Shown: positions 17,872-28,410, counted from the first letter of the stretch. The stretch is 64,000 nt of DNA from Hyphomicrobiales bacterium (GCA_002401855.1 NVUH01000012.1:25010-89009), one strand, 5' to 3'. The notes: a model not told the origin generated them from the letters alone. Numbers and translations: made by a program.

Positions 17872-19971
17872 ATGCCGAAACAAGATCAGACCATCACCCT
17901 AAGCAATTTGTGGGACGATGATGCAGTCTCCACCATGACTGAGGCGGAATTACTGCTTTATCGCTCTAACCTTTTGGGCTCGGACAAGCGCATTACAAAT
18001 TATGGCGGCGGCAATACATCTGTCAAAGCTATGGAGAAAGACCCGCTGAGCGGCGAATTGGTTGAGGTGCTGTGGGTGAAAGGCTCTGGCGGTGACATTG
18101 CCAGCATGAAAATGGACGGTTTTGCCACGCTTTATATGGATAAATTGCGGGCGCTCAAAGGCATATATCGTGGGGTGGAATTTGAAGATGAAATGGTTGG
18201 GCATTTGCCGCATTGTACGTTTAATTTAAACACCCGTGCGGCGTCTATTGATACGCCTTTGCATGCTTATGTGCCGAAGACGCATGTTGACCATATGCAC
18301 CCTGACGCGGTGATTGCGATTGCTGCGGCGAAAAATAGTGAAGAGTTGACGCATAAGATTTATGGTGATGACATTGGTTGGTTGCCATGGAAACGACCTG
18401 GCTATGAATTGGGGCTTTGGCTGGAGAAATTTTGTTTGGACAACCCCAATGCCCGCGGTGTGGTGCTTGAAAGCCATGGTTTGTTTACATGGGGTGACAG
18501 TGCTAAAGAGAGCTATGAAGTGACGCTGGAGATTATTAACAAAGCGATTACTTGGTTTGATGAAAACCTGCCTGACACTGCATTTGGGGGGCAAAAATAT
18601 GCGCCGCTTGCTGCTGAACAGCGGGCTGAAATTGCTGCCAAACTTATGCCTGTGATACGCGGCATGATTGGGGTTTCTGAGAATAAAATTGGACATTTTG
18701 ATGATAGTGATACTGTGCTTGAATTTGTTGGATCTGCCGATTTAAAGCCGTTGGCGGCGCTTGGTACGAGCTGCCCTGACCATTTTTTGCGGACTAAAAT
18801 TTGCCCGTTGGTGATTGATTTTGACCCGCAAAAGCCCAATATTGATGAGATTTTGGCTGATTTGCCTAAGATTATCAGTGACTATCGAGATGGTTATGCA
18901 GCTTATTATGAGCGGTGCAAACATGATGACAGCCCTGCGATACGTGACCCGAATGCGATTGTTTATTTGATACCTGGGGTGGGCATGCTGACTTTTGCTA
19001 AAGACAAAGCCACTGCGCGAATATCTGGCGAATTTTATGTGAATGCGATTAACGTGATGCGCGGTGCGTCTGGCGTATCTACCTATATGGGTTTACCTGA
19101 GCAAGAGGCGTTTGATATTGAATATTGGTTGCTTGAAGAGGCTAAATTGCAGCGTATGCCTAAGGCGAAATCGCTCGCGGGGCAAGTTGCCTTGGTAACG
19201 GGTGGGGCGAGCGGCATTGGCAAGGCTACTGCGAGACGGTTATTGGTTGAGGGTGCGTGTGTTTTGTTGGCGGATATTGATGTTGATTTAATGGCCACGA
19301 CCGAAGCTGAGTTGGCTGGTGAATTTAGTGCTGATGTTGTGCGTGCGGTGAATTTGAATGTGACTTCTGAGAGCCAAGTGATTGGAGCTTTTGAGAGTGC
19401 TAAAGTTGAATATGGTGGGTTGGATATTTTAGTATCTAGCGCGGGTATGGCATCTTCTGCACCGATTGAAGAGACCACGTTGGATATGTGGAATTTGAGC
19501 ATGAGTGTGCTTTCTACTGGTTATTTTTTGGTATCACGCGAGGCATTTAGGTTGTTTCGGCTTCAGAAAATTGGTGGCAATGTGATATTTGTGGCATCTA
19601 AGAATGGTTTGGCAGCATCGCCTAATGCGGCGGCTTATTGTACGGCCAAGGCATCAGAACTGCATTTGGCGCGGTGTTTGGCGCTTGAGGGTGCTGGTGA
19701 GCAAATTCGGGTGAATGTTGTGAACCCTGATGCGGTGTTGCGTGGCTCTAAAATTTGGAGTGGCAAGTGGAAAGAAGAGCGGGCAGCGGCTTATAATATG
19801 TCGACTGATGATTTGGAAGAGCATTATCGTAATCGTTCGATGTTGAAACGCAATGTGTTCCCTGAAGACATTGCTGAGGCGATTTACTTTTTTGCTTCGG
19901 ATATGTCGGCCAAATCGACAGGTAATATACTCAATGTGGATGCGGGCAATGCGCAATCGTTTACTCGTTAA
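17872..19971 (+). CDS. rhaD: Bifunctional rhamnulose-1-phosphate aldolase / short-chain dehydrogenase (lactaldehyde dehydrogenase type)
   Basis: 699 aa; N-terminal class II aldolase region (GGGNTSVKA, HVDHMHPDAVIAIAA) fused to an SDR domain (VALVTGGASGIGKATARRL, YCTAKASELHLARCLALEGA). Confidence 0.92.
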   Translation: MPKQDQTITLSNLWDDDAVSTMTEAELLLYRSNLLGSDKRITNYGGGNTSVKAMEKDPLSGELVEVLWVKGSGGDIASMKMDGFATLYMDKLRALKGIYRGVEFEDEMVGHLPHCTFNLNTRAASIDTPLHAYVPKTHVDHMHPDAVIAIAAAKNSEELTHKIYGDDIGWLPWKRPGYELGLWLEKFCLDNPNARGVVLESHGLFTWGDSAKESYEVTLEIINKAITWFDENLPDTAFGGQKYAPLAAEQRAEIAAKLMPVIRGMIGVSENKIGHFDDSDTVLEFVGSADLKPLAALGTSCPDHFLRTKICPLVIDFDPQKPNIDEILADLPKIISDYRDGYAAYYERCKHDDSPAIRDPNAIVYLIPGVGMLTFAKDKATARISGEFYVNAINVMRGASGVSTYMGLPEQEAFDIEYWLLEEAKLQRMPKAKSLAGQVALVTGGASGIGKATARRLLVEGACVLLADIDVDLMATTEAELAGEFSADVVRAVNLNVTSESQVIGAFESAKVEYGGLDILVSSAGMASSAPIEETTLDMWNLSMSVLSTGYFLVSREAFRLFRLQKIGGNVIFVASKNGLAASPNAAAYCTAKASELHLARCLALEGAGEQIRVNVVNPDAVLRGSKIWSGKWKEERAAAYNMSTDDLEEHYRNRSMLKRNVFPEDIAEAIYFFASDMSAKSTGNILNVDAGNAQSFTR

Positions 19972-19981
19972 GGGGTGATTT

Positions 19982-21274
19982 ATGACTGATATGATTGATA
20001 CGGGCTTTGTGGCCGAACAGAATGCCAAAGCTGAGATTGATTTGAAAATGGATTATGCAGCTTTGGGCGAAAGATTATCGCGCCAGAATGTGGATATTGA
20101 TGTGATTTGTGCGAAAATTGCGGGTTATGGTGTGGCGGTGCCTAGTTGGGGTGTGGGGACTGGTGGCACTCGGTTTGCGCGTTTTCCGGGGATTGGCGAG
20201 CCGCGGCATATTTTTGACAAACTTGAAGATTGTGCAGTGATTCAACAGCTTACGCAGGCGACGCCGACTGTGTCTTTGCACATTCCATGGGATAAGACTG
20301 ATGACCCGAAAGAGCTTGTCGACAAGGGCAATGAGCTTGGGCTTGGGTTTGACGCGATGAATAGCAATACGTTTCAGGACCAAGTGGGGCAGAAATTAAG
20401 CTATAAATATGGCAGTTTGGCGCATAGTGATGCGGCGACCCGCGCGCAGGCAGTGGCGCATAATATTGACTGTATCGAGATTGGTAAGGCGATTGGGTCT
20501 AAGGCTCTTACTGTTTGGGTTGGGGATGGGTCTAACTTTCCTGGGCAGACGCATTTTATTGATCAATTTGACCGTTATTTGGATGCGATGCATGAGATCT
20601 ATGCTGAATTGCCTGATGATTGGCGGATATTTAGTGAGCATAAGATTTATGAACCAGCTTTTTATTCGACCGTTGTACAGGATTGGGGCACTAATTATTT
20701 AATTGCCAAGGAGTTGGGCGATAAAGCGTTTGCTTTGGTGGATTTGGGGCATCATGCGCCGACGGTGAATATTGAAATGATTGTGGCGCGGCTGATACGC
20801 TTTGGTAAGCTGGGCGGGTTTCATTTTAACGATAGTAAATATGGTGATGATGATTTGGATACGGGCTCGATTGACCCCTATCGGTTGTTTTTGGTATTTA
20901 ATGAATTGGTTGATGCCGAGCTTAAGCAAGTTGAGGGGTTTGACCCGATGCATATGCTTGACCAATCGCATAATGTGACTGACCCGATTGAAAGCTTGAT
21001 GAGCAGTGCGATGGAAGTGCAGCGGGCTTATGCGCAGGCGTTGATTGTTGACCGCAATCAGCTGGCTGATTGTCAGGATGGTAATGACGCTTTGATGGCT
21101 TCTGAATGTTTGAAAAAGGCGTTTAGGACGGATGTGGAGCCGATATTGGCGATGGCTAGGTTGCGCAATGGTGGGGCAATTGACCCTGTGGCGACGTATC
21201 GGGCTGATGGGTATCGGGCGAGAATTGGTAAAATTCGGCCACTGGTTGCCGTGGGTTCTAGTGGTATCGTGTAG
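19982..21274 (+). CDS. rhaI: L-rhamnose isomerase (RhaI type)
   Basis: 430 aa; VAVPSWGVGTGGTRFARFPGIGEPRHIFDKLEDC, FSEHKIYEPAFYSTVVQDWGTNYLIA, DLGHHAPTVNIEMIVARLI, GGFHFNDSKYGDDDLDTGSI. Confidence 0.95.
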   Translation: MTDMIDTGFVAEQNAKAEIDLKMDYAALGERLSRQNVDIDVICAKIAGYGVAVPSWGVGTGGTRFARFPGIGEPRHIFDKLEDCAVIQQLTQATPTVSLHIPWDKTDDPKELVDKGNELGLGFDAMNSNTFQDQVGQKLSYKYGSLAHSDAATRAQAVAHNIDCIEIGKAIGSKALTVWVGDGSNFPGQTHFIDQFDRYLDAMHEIYAELPDDWRIFSEHKIYEPAFYSTVVQDWGTNYLIAKELGDKAFALVDLGHHAPTVNIEMIVARLIRFGKLGGFHFNDSKYGDDDLDTGSIDPYRLFLVFNELVDAELKQVEGFDPMHMLDQSHNVTDPIESLMSSAMEVQRAYAQALIVDRNQLADCQDGNDALMASECLKKAFRTDVEPILAMARLRNGGAIDPVATYRADGYRARIGKIRPLVAVGSSGIV

Positions 21275-21378
21275 ACTCTATTTCGCTCGCGGCTATTTTT
21301 GCTTCGCAAAAGCCTGCGCGGGCGCACCACATAAGTGGCGGGCTCCAATCCGCCTGTTCGCCAAAATTGGCTCATGAG

Positions 21379-21783
21379 TTATGTCATTATTTTGGCTGTG
21401 GCTTCAATTTCTATTAGGGTTTCTGGTGTCGCGAGTGAGGCGACGCCGATGCCTGTTGTGGCGGGGCGATGGCCTTGATAATATTCGGTAATGAGTGGCA
21501 TGATCTCTTGGATGTGATCAGCAACTTCGCCTCTTACATAAATTCGAATGTGCAAAATATTGGCGAAGGATGAATTGGCGGTTTCTAATACCGTTTTCAG
21601 GCTTTGCAACGCGGCTATAGTTTGTGATTTGATGTCATCATTCACCACTTGTGCGCTGCTATCCCAACCGACTTGGCCTGAAACATAGACCGTTCCTGAA
21701 TCGGTATCTATTGTTGCGTGGGACATGCCGAAGGCTGAGCCATCATATAGGCTTTTTGGGTTTACTAGTTTGATTGTCATCAT
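21379..21783 (-). CDS. RidA/YjgF/Rid-family protein
   Basis: 134 aa; VYVSGQVGWDSSAQVVNDDIKSQTIAALQSLKTVLETANSSFANILHIRIYV. Confidence 0.88.
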   Translation of the reverse strand: MMTIKLVNPKSLYDGSAFGMSHATIDTDSGTVYVSGQVGWDSSAQVVNDDIKSQTIAALQSLKTVLETANSSFANILHIRIYVRGEVADHIQEIMPLITEYYQGHRPATTGIGVASLATPETLIEIEATAKIMT

Positions 21784-21841
21784 ATTCTCACTATTTTATT
21801 TTCGATGAAGGAAAAATATAAATATTGGAGCTTATAGTCAA

Positions 21842-22741
21842 TCAAGGGTGGCTTGTAGTAGATACAAGTGATTGAATTTGTTTGAGTAACCAGATGATGA
21901 ATGGGTCTGATTTGGCGCTGGGATGATAGGCGGCGACGACTTGATAACCTGGTGGGTATTTGGTTAGGGGGATGTTAAAAAGACCTTCACTTGGTAGAAG
22001 CCTTGATGGGATGAAGGCCACCATGTTTGAGGTTTTTAGGTATTCTTGGGCCATGAAAAATGACGGTACTGAGATGGCTACATTGCGGTTAAAACCTTGT
22101 TGTTCGAACCACGGATCGGCTGAGCCTTTGAAATTGGCGAAACCTGGGTTTATGATGATGAAATCTTGTTTAGCAAGCTGCTCTATTGACAGTTTATCTT
22201 TACTGATTAGAGATTTGTTTGCGGTTGCTAAGAGATATTTTTCGACAAATAGCGGAACGGTTTCTAGGCCGACGGGGACAAATGCACTGGTGGTGAAAGC
22301 GAAGTCGATTTCGCCTTGGTGCATTTTTTTGGTTAGGCTGGTGCTTTCGATATCGATGACTAAAATTTTTACTTTGGGGGCGGATAATCTTAGGTCTTTG
22401 ATGAGTTTGCCTATGATGACTTTTTGGGTGTAGTCGGTGGCGGAAATGACTAAGGTTCGCTCGACTTGGTTGGGCTCTATGGACTTTGGCAGTGGGATTT
22501 CTTGAAGTGAGGTTAGGATTTTTTGTATGTGTGGCTCTATCTGTTTGGCGTAGGGGGTTGGGGTCATGCCGTGGGCTGCCCGTACGAAAAGTTCATCTGC
22601 CAGAATGTCGCGTATTTTGCTGAGTTGCAGGCTTATGGCTTGTTGCGAGACGTTTAGATATTCTGCTGCTAGTGACATATTGTTGAATTTATAGAGGGCG
22701 TTTAAAGTGCGTAGATGTTTGATTTCTAGTTTTTCTATCAT
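21842..22741 (-). CDS. LysR-family transcriptional regulator
   Basis: IKHLRTLNALYKFNNMSLAAEYLNVSQQAISLQLSKIRDILADELFVRAAHGMTPTPYA. Confidence 0.95.
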   Translation of the reverse strand: MIEKLEIKHLRTLNALYKFNNMSLAAEYLNVSQQAISLQLSKIRDILADELFVRAAHGMTPTPYAKQIEPHIQKILTSLQEIPLPKSIEPNQVERTLVISATDYTQKVIIGKLIKDLRLSAPKVKILVIDIESTSLTKKMHQGEIDFAFTTSAFVPVGLETVPLFVEKYLLATANKSLISKDKLSIEQLAKQDFIIINPGFANFKGSADPWFEQQGFNRNVAISVPSFFMAQEYLKTSNMVAFIPSRLLPSEGLFNIPLTKYPPGYQVVAAYHPSAKSDPFIIWLLKQIQSLVSTTSHP

Positions 22742-22744
22742 CGG

Positions 22745-23644
22745 TTATTTACCTTGATTTGAAAGTAGGTTGCTGATGTCTTGCATGGGCGGTTTGCCGA
22801 ACATGCGGGCATATTCTCGGTTGAATTGTGAGGGGCTTTCGTAGCCAACTTTATAGGCGGTGCTAGCTGCATCTAATTCATTAACAAGCATGAGGTTTCG
22901 GGCTTCAATCAGCCTGATAGATTTTTGAAATTGTAATGGGCTCATCGCGGTTACTGCTTTAAAATGCGCATGAAATGATGATATGCTCATGCCTGAAAGC
23001 CCAGCCAATTTATCGATGCTGATATGGGTTTCAAATTCACTTTTAATTTTTTGAATTGCCAATGATATATTTTGCATATGGCTGCCTTTGAGGGCGGTTT
23101 GTGCGACCATTGCACCATAATCACTTTGTAACAATCGGTAATAAATCTCCCGCATTGTTTGGCCTGCAAGCACGGGAATGTCATCTGGAGTGCTAAGGAG
23201 GCGGGCTAGTCGCAACACGCTATCAGCCATAGCCGCATCAGATTTACCGACAAAAATACCGCGTTGGGTTTTTTTGTTTAAATCCGCAGGATGGCCTATA
23301 AGTATAAGCAATTCGGAGAGTTGCTGTAAATCAATGTCAATTTTCAGCATAAGATAAGGTTCAGATTCTGAGGCTTTCAATATTTGGCTCATCAAAGGCA
23401 ATTCGACGGAAATTATTAAATATTCTGAGGGGCTATAGCGGTAATGATGATTCTCCAACATGACCTGTTTTTGCCCTTGTGCGATGAAACATATGCAAGG
23501 TTGGTAGATGCAAGGAACAGGTATGTCTGGCGTTGATATTTTTAATAATGATACCTGAGGAATTATGGTTTGGTTGAGACCTTCAACAACTGCATATTGA
23601 TCAATTATGCTGGCTAATTCATGTTGCTGAATATTCATAACCAC
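22745..23644 (-). CDS. AraC-family transcriptional regulator with AraC_N-type domain
   Basis: PCIYQPCICFIAQGQKQVMLENHHYRYSPSEYLIISVELP and C-terminal HTH (SSFHAHFKAVTAMSPLQFQKSIRLIEARNLM). Confidence 0.93.
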   Translation of the reverse strand: MVMNIQQHELASIIDQYAVVEGLNQTIIPQVSLLKISTPDIPVPCIYQPCICFIAQGQKQVMLENHHYRYSPSEYLIISVELPLMSQILKASESEPYLMLKIDIDLQQLSELLILIGHPADLNKKTQRGIFVGKSDAAMADSVLRLARLLSTPDDIPVLAGQTMREIYYRLLQSDYGAMVAQTALKGSHMQNISLAIQKIKSEFETHISIDKLAGLSGMSISSFHAHFKAVTAMSPLQFQKSIRLIEARNLMLVNELDAASTAYKVGYESPSQFNREYARMFGKPPMQDISNLLSNQGK

Positions 23645-23825
23645 CTATCCTATTTCCATTTACATTCAGCCTAATCGATAATGCCTATAGTGCCTATAAA
23701 AAATTTAGTGTTGGAGAAATAGGCAATTATTTCGGAAGTCTGAATATTTAACAATGGGTGTTTTTGTTTTAGATTAGGCGGGAGGTTTAAGGAATTATCC
23801 GCGACACTCAAAACAGGAAAATAAA

Positions 23826-24581
23826 ATGACAAAAATAGCACTCATTACTGGCGGTAGCCGTGGACTTGGCAAAAGCACAGCACTTCACCTAGCGGAAAAA
23901 GGCCGAGATATTATTTTAACTTATCATAGCCAAAAAGAAGAAGCTGAGAAGGTGGTTAAAGCCATTGCAGCCAAAGGACAGAAAGCTGTGAGTATACAAC
24001 TCGATATTATAAAACCAGATGGTTTTGGGCAATTTTCTTCAACGGTGAAACAGATTTTAGAAGACGTTTGGGATCGTCAAAATTTTGATATTTTGATTAA
24101 TAATGCGGGCACTGGTGTTCATAATGATTATATGAAAACAACGGAAGCAGAATTTGATCGGATGATGAGTGAACATGTGAAGGCACCGTATTTTTTGAGC
24201 CAAAATCTATTGCCGATTATGAATGATGGTGGGCGGATTTTAAATTTTTCTACAGGATTAACGCGCGTTACTGCACCTGGATTTTCTGCCTATGCCATTA
24301 TGAAAGGTGCGGTGGAAATTCTTTCGGTTTACATGGCTAAAGAACTAGGTGCAAGGGGCATTACGGTCAATACCATTGCTCCAGGTGCAATTGAAACAGA
24401 CTTTGGTGGTGGCGTGATGCGTGATAATGACGATTTGAACCAGCATTTTGCAAAACTTACCGCTTTGGGCAGGGTTGGAATGCCAGATGATATTGGGGGA
24501 GCGGTGGCCGCAATTCTTGATGATAAGGCAGGGTGGATTAATGCGCAGCGGATTGAAGTATCTGGTGGTCAGAGCATCTAG
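23826..24581 (+). CDS. Short-chain dehydrogenase/reductase
   Basis: ALITGGSRGLGKSTALHLAEKG... ILINNAGTG... YAIMKGAVEILS... GGQSI; divergent from the AraC gene. Confidence 0.93.
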   Translation: MTKIALITGGSRGLGKSTALHLAEKGRDIILTYHSQKEEAEKVVKAIAAKGQKAVSIQLDIIKPDGFGQFSSTVKQILEDVWDRQNFDILINNAGTGVHNDYMKTTEAEFDRMMSEHVKAPYFLSQNLLPIMNDGGRILNFSTGLTRVTAPGFSAYAIMKGAVEILSVYMAKELGARGITVNTIAPGAIETDFGGGVMRDNDDLNQHFAKLTALGRVGMPDDIGGAVAAILDDKAGWINAQRIEVSGGQSI

Positions 24582-24582
24582 C

Positions 24583-24897
24583 TTACATTTCGAATAGGGT
24601 GTCTAATGGTGTGCTGACGGGTTGGTTATCTGGGTGGGTTTGCATGATATCATTCATGTGAGCCCACCATTTTTTCATTAGGTCGGTTTGTGGGAGGGCA
24701 TCTAGGGTGTGGTTTTTGCGGCGTTTCATGTGGGCGAAGAGGATGTTGGTTTCTGGGTCTAGGTGGATGGAATATTCTATGACACCTGCTTGCTTTAGCA
24801 TTTGACTTAGTTCTGGCCAGATTTGATCGTGGCGGCGTTTGTATTCGTCTCGCATGCCAGCGTTTAGTTGCATTTTGAAGGTGTGGATTTCGGTCAT
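24583..24897 (-). CDS. rhaM: L-rhamnose mutarotase
   Basis: 104 aa from ATG at 24897: [59 protein letters not shown]. The longer track ORF is the same frame over-extended. Confidence 0.92.
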   Translation of the reverse strand: MTEIHTFKMQLNAGMRDEYKRRHDQIWPELSQMLKQAGVIEYSIHLDPETNILFAHMKRRKNHTLDALPQTDLMKKWWAHMNDIMQTHPDNQPVSTPLDTLFEM

Positions 24898-25895
24898 TGT
24901 TTTAGCCTGTCGCGTAGCATGTTGAGCAGGGTTGGTAGGGCGATGACGCCGATGAGTAGTGCGCCGATTATGATGGACATGACGATGCCGGGGACGTTGA
25001 GCAGGCCGAGGCCGAAGGTGACTAAGCCCATGATGAAGGCGGCGATGACTGTGCCTTGGATGGTGCCTGAGCCACCTAGGATGTTGATGCCGCCTAGGAC
25101 TACCATGGTGATAACCTCTAGCTCCCAGCCGCGGGCGATTGACGGGCGGGTGGAGCCTAGGCGTGAGGTGAGCAGAACGGCGGCTACGCCTGCCATGATG
25201 CCTGTTAGGCAGAACAGGACGAATTTGACACGGGCTACGCGGACGCCTGAGAATTGGGCGGCGATGGGGTTGTTGCCGATGGCGTATATGTAGCGGCCGA
25301 AGTTGGTTTTGTGGAGTAGGACGTAGTAGACGAGTGCCAGGCCTAGGAAGAGGACAAATTCGAATGAGATGACCCAATAGACGTAGCCTTGGCCGAAAAA
25401 GGCGAAAGATTCTGGGTAGCCTTTATAGGCTTGGTCGCCGAGAATGATGAATGAGATGCCGCGGAATAGGCTCATGGTGCCGATGGTGACGACGATTGAT
25501 GGGAGGCCGAGGCGGGTGACTAGGACGCCGTTGAATGCGCCGCAGATTAGGCCTGTTAGCATGCCGACGATTACTAGAGTTGGGGTGTCGGCGCCGAATT
25601 GTAGGGCGACGCCCATCATGGTGGAGCTGATGGCGATAATGCCTGCGACTGAGATGTCGATTTCTCCTGAAATGATTAGTAATGCCATGGCTAGGGCGAT
25701 GATGGCTTTTTCGGTGAAATTAAATGTGGCGTCGGATAGTGCCCATGGGGATAGGAAATAGGGGGAAGCAAAACTGTTGATGATGAAGATGGCGATGGTG
25801 ACGGCTAGTAGTAGGCTTGGCCATGAGAATAAGGCGGCTTTTAGGGGGGTATCTAGGCGATCTGGGAGGATGCGTTTGGGCGTGTTGTCGCTCAT
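24894..25895 (-). CDS. rhaQ: Rhamnose-type ABC transporter permease (RhaQ-like)
   Basis: RbsC/BPD_transp_2-like; gene order S-T-P-Q-mutarotase matches rhizobial rhaSTPQU loci. Confidence 0.85.
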   Translation of the reverse strand: MSDNTPKRILPDRLDTPLKAALFSWPSLLLAVTIAIFIINSFASPYFLSPWALSDATFNFTEKAIIALAMALLIISGEIDISVAGIIAISSTMMGVALQFGADTPTLVIVGMLTGLICGAFNGVLVTRLGLPSIVVTIGTMSLFRGISFIILGDQAYKGYPESFAFFGQGYVYWVISFEFVLFLGLALVYYVLLHKTNFGRYIYAIGNNPIAAQFSGVRVARVKFVLFCLTGIMAGVAAVLLTSRLGSTRPSIARGWELEVITMVVLGGINILGGSGTIQGTVIAAFIMGLVTFGLGLLNVPGIVMSIIIGALLIGVIALPTLLNMLRDRLKQ

Positions 25896-26875
25896 GTTTT
25901 GCCCTCACTTTTTTGTTTTAAGATAAGGCGGCCTTTGTTGCGTGCGCTTCTGGCGTTGAGGATGACGGCTAGGATGATGGAGCTGCCTGAGATGGCCATT
26001 TGCCAAAAGGGGGAAATGTTTATGACTGGTAGGGCTGAGTTTATAATGCCGAGGAATAGTGCGCCTAATATGGTGCCGACTACGGTGCCAACGCCGCCTG
26101 CGATGGAGATGCCGCCTATGACGCAGGCGGCGATGATGGTGAGTTCGTAGCCGTTGGCGACCTCTACCGAGCCGATGACATAGCGGGAGACCCAGAGGAA
26201 GCCGCAGAAGCCTGACATGAGGCCTGAAATACAGAAGGAGATGAATTTGGCTTTGCCGACATTGATGCCTGCATAGACTGAGGCGGTGGGGTTAACGCCG
26301 ATGGCGTAGAGGTTGCGGCCTGTGGGGGTGCGGGTCATGAACAGGAAAAAGGCGGCGGCGATTAGGATGGCGAACCATGAGAGGAGCGGCATGCCGAGGA
26401 AATTGTGGCGGGTCATTTGGATGAAGCTGTCGCTTAGTTCGGAGGCGTTGACCCATTGGCCACCTGCTAGGAGGAAAATGGTACCGCGGAAGATTGTGAG
26501 TGTGCCTAGGGTGACGACTATGGCGGGGATGTTGAGCTTCCAGACTAGGATGCCGTTAAATGCGCCTAGGGCTAGGCCGCATAGGGAGGCTATGAGCATG
26601 AGTAAGGGGATTGGGAATTGGGGGTATGCGGCGTTGATGAGGGCGACGATCATGCCTGAAAGGGCTAGGTTGGCGGCCATGGACAGGTCTATTGAGCGGG
26701 TGAGGATGACGACCATTTGGCCTAGGGCTAGGATGATTAGCATGGAGGTGTTGTTGAAGACATCGGCTAGGTTGGCGAACCTGGCGAAACCTGGGGCGCG
26801 TAGGGTGACGCCGAAAATGATGATGATGATGCCTGTGGCGAGCCAGAATTCGCGGGATTTTAAGAGGTTTTTCAT
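25892..26875 (-). CDS. rhaP: Rhamnose-type ABC transporter permease (RhaP-like)
   Basis: RbsC-like; LGQMVVILTRSIDLSMAANLALSGMIVALI. Confidence 0.85.
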   Translation of the reverse strand: MKNLLKSREFWLATGIIIIIFGVTLRAPGFARFANLADVFNNTSMLIILALGQMVVILTRSIDLSMAANLALSGMIVALINAAYPQFPIPLLMLIASLCGLALGAFNGILVWKLNIPAIVVTLGTLTIFRGTIFLLAGGQWVNASELSDSFIQMTRHNFLGMPLLSWFAILIAAAFFLFMTRTPTGRNLYAIGVNPTASVYAGINVGKAKFISFCISGLMSGFCGFLWVSRYVIGSVEVANGYELTIIAACVIGGISIAGGVGTVVGTILGALFLGIINSALPVINISPFWQMAISGSSIILAVILNARSARNKGRLILKQKSEGKT

Positions 26876-28395
26876 GCGGTGTCCCCTGCTTGTTGTGTTT
26901 CGTCCATGCCTGAGGCGATTACCAGCATTTTTTCGGGGGTTAGATCGGCGTTGTTTTTTATGATTTTGATGATGTGACCTTCATTCATCACGACGATGCG
27001 GTCGCTCATGCCCATGATTTCTGGGAGTTCTGATGATACCATGATGACGGAAAGGCCTTGTTCTACCAGTTCGGCCATGAATTCGTGGACAGCAGCTTTG
27101 CTGCCGATGTCGATGCCTTTGGTTGGCTCGTCTAGGATGATGACATTGGGGTTGGTGGCTAACCATTTGGCTATGACGATTTTTTGTTGGTTGCCGCCTG
27201 ATAGCGTGCCTGCTTGTTGACTTAGGGATGAGGCGCGGAGATCTAGGCGCGAGGTGAATTCGCGGGCTAGTTTGAATTCTTCGGCCATTTTGATGAAATT
27301 ACCGCGTGAGGTTTTGCGCAATGATGGCAGGGATATGTTTTGAAAAATTGGCATATCGGTGACCACGCCTTGGGTGCCGCGTTCTTCGGGAACGTAGACG
27401 ATGCCGGCTTTTATGGCATCGGCGGGGGATTTGGGGGTAATGGTTTTGCCGTTTAGGATGATTTTGCCTGAGGAGGTTCTGGTGATGCCGAATAGGGCTT
27501 GCATCACCTCGCTGCGCCCTGCCCCGACTAAGCCGTAAAAGCCTAGGATTTCGCCTTTTTTTAGGTCGAAATTGATGTTGGCAAATTCCGTTGGGTGATT
27601 TAGGTTTTCGATTTTTAGGATGGTGTCGCCTAGTTGGGTTTTTCTGGTGGGGAAGATTTGGTCTACTGCGCGGCCGACCATGAGTTGGATGATTTCGGAT
27701 TGTTTGGTATCGGCTAGCAGGCCTGAACCTACCATTTGGCCGTCGCGATAGACTGTATAGCGGTCGGCAATGCGGTAGATTTCATCGAATTTATGCGAGA
27801 TGAATAAGATGGCTTTGCCTTGGCTTTTTAGGTGGGTGATGAGGGTGAAGAGGTCTTCGATTTCTTTGTGTGAAAGGGCGGCGGTTGGCTCGTCCATGAT
27901 GACGATTTGGGCGTCTATTGACATAGCTCTTGCGACTGCGACTAGGTGTTTGTTGGCGATGCCTAGCTCTTTGAGCTGGGTGCTTTGGTTTATATGTTGG
28001 GCACCCATTTCGTCTAATATTTTGCGGGCGGCTTGGCGCATTTCGCGCCAATTTATGGTGCCCCATTTGGTTTTGGGGGCGTGGCCTAGGTAAATGTTTT
28101 CGGCGACTGAAAGCTCGTCGAACAGGACGGTTTCTTGGTGAATGGCGGTGATGCCGTAGCCGAATGCGTCATGTGCGGTTGCTAATTTGATGGGGGTGCC
28201 ATCGATGGAAATTTGGCCTAATTCTGGTTGATATATGCCTGTGAGGACTTTTACCAGAGTGGATTTTCCTGCACCATTTTCGCCGATTAGGGCGGTGACT
28301 TGGCCTGCATAAAGTTCCAAACTTACGCCATCTAGGGCTTTAACGCCTGGGAAAGATTTGCAAATATTTTGCAAAGTGAGTTTGGGTGTGGGCAT
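26872..28395 (-). CDS. rhaT: Sugar ABC transporter ATP-binding protein with two ATPase domains (RhaT/RbsA-like)
   Basis: 507 aa; GENGAGKSTLVKVLTGIYQPE, SGGNQQKIVIAKWLATNPNVIILDEPTKGIDIGSK. Confidence 0.9.
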   Translation of the reverse strand: MPTPKLTLQNICKSFPGVKALDGVSLELYAGQVTALIGENGAGKSTLVKVLTGIYQPELGQISIDGTPIKLATAHDAFGYGITAIHQETVLFDELSVAENIYLGHAPKTKWGTINWREMRQAARKILDEMGAQHINQSTQLKELGIANKHLVAVARAMSIDAQIVIMDEPTAALSHKEIEDLFTLITHLKSQGKAILFISHKFDEIYRIADRYTVYRDGQMVGSGLLADTKQSEIIQLMVGRAVDQIFPTRKTQLGDTILKIENLNHPTEFANINFDLKKGEILGFYGLVGAGRSEVMQALFGITRTSSGKIILNGKTITPKSPADAIKAGIVYVPEERGTQGVVTDMPIFQNISLPSLRKTSRGNFIKMAEEFKLAREFTSRLDLRASSLSQQAGTLSGGNQQKIVIAKWLATNPNVIILDEPTKGIDIGSKAAVHEFMAELVEQGLSVIMVSSELPEIMGMSDRIVVMNEGHIIKIIKNNADLTPEKMLVIASGMDETQQAGDTA

Positions 28396-28410
28396 AGAGT
28401 TACTTTAATG

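Noticed and set aside
24898-25377. N-terminal extension of the 264-aa mutarotase ORF
   Set aside because: Extension is Arg/Pro/His-rich and overlaps the RhaQ-like permease; the real protein begins at [11 protein letters not shown] (24897).
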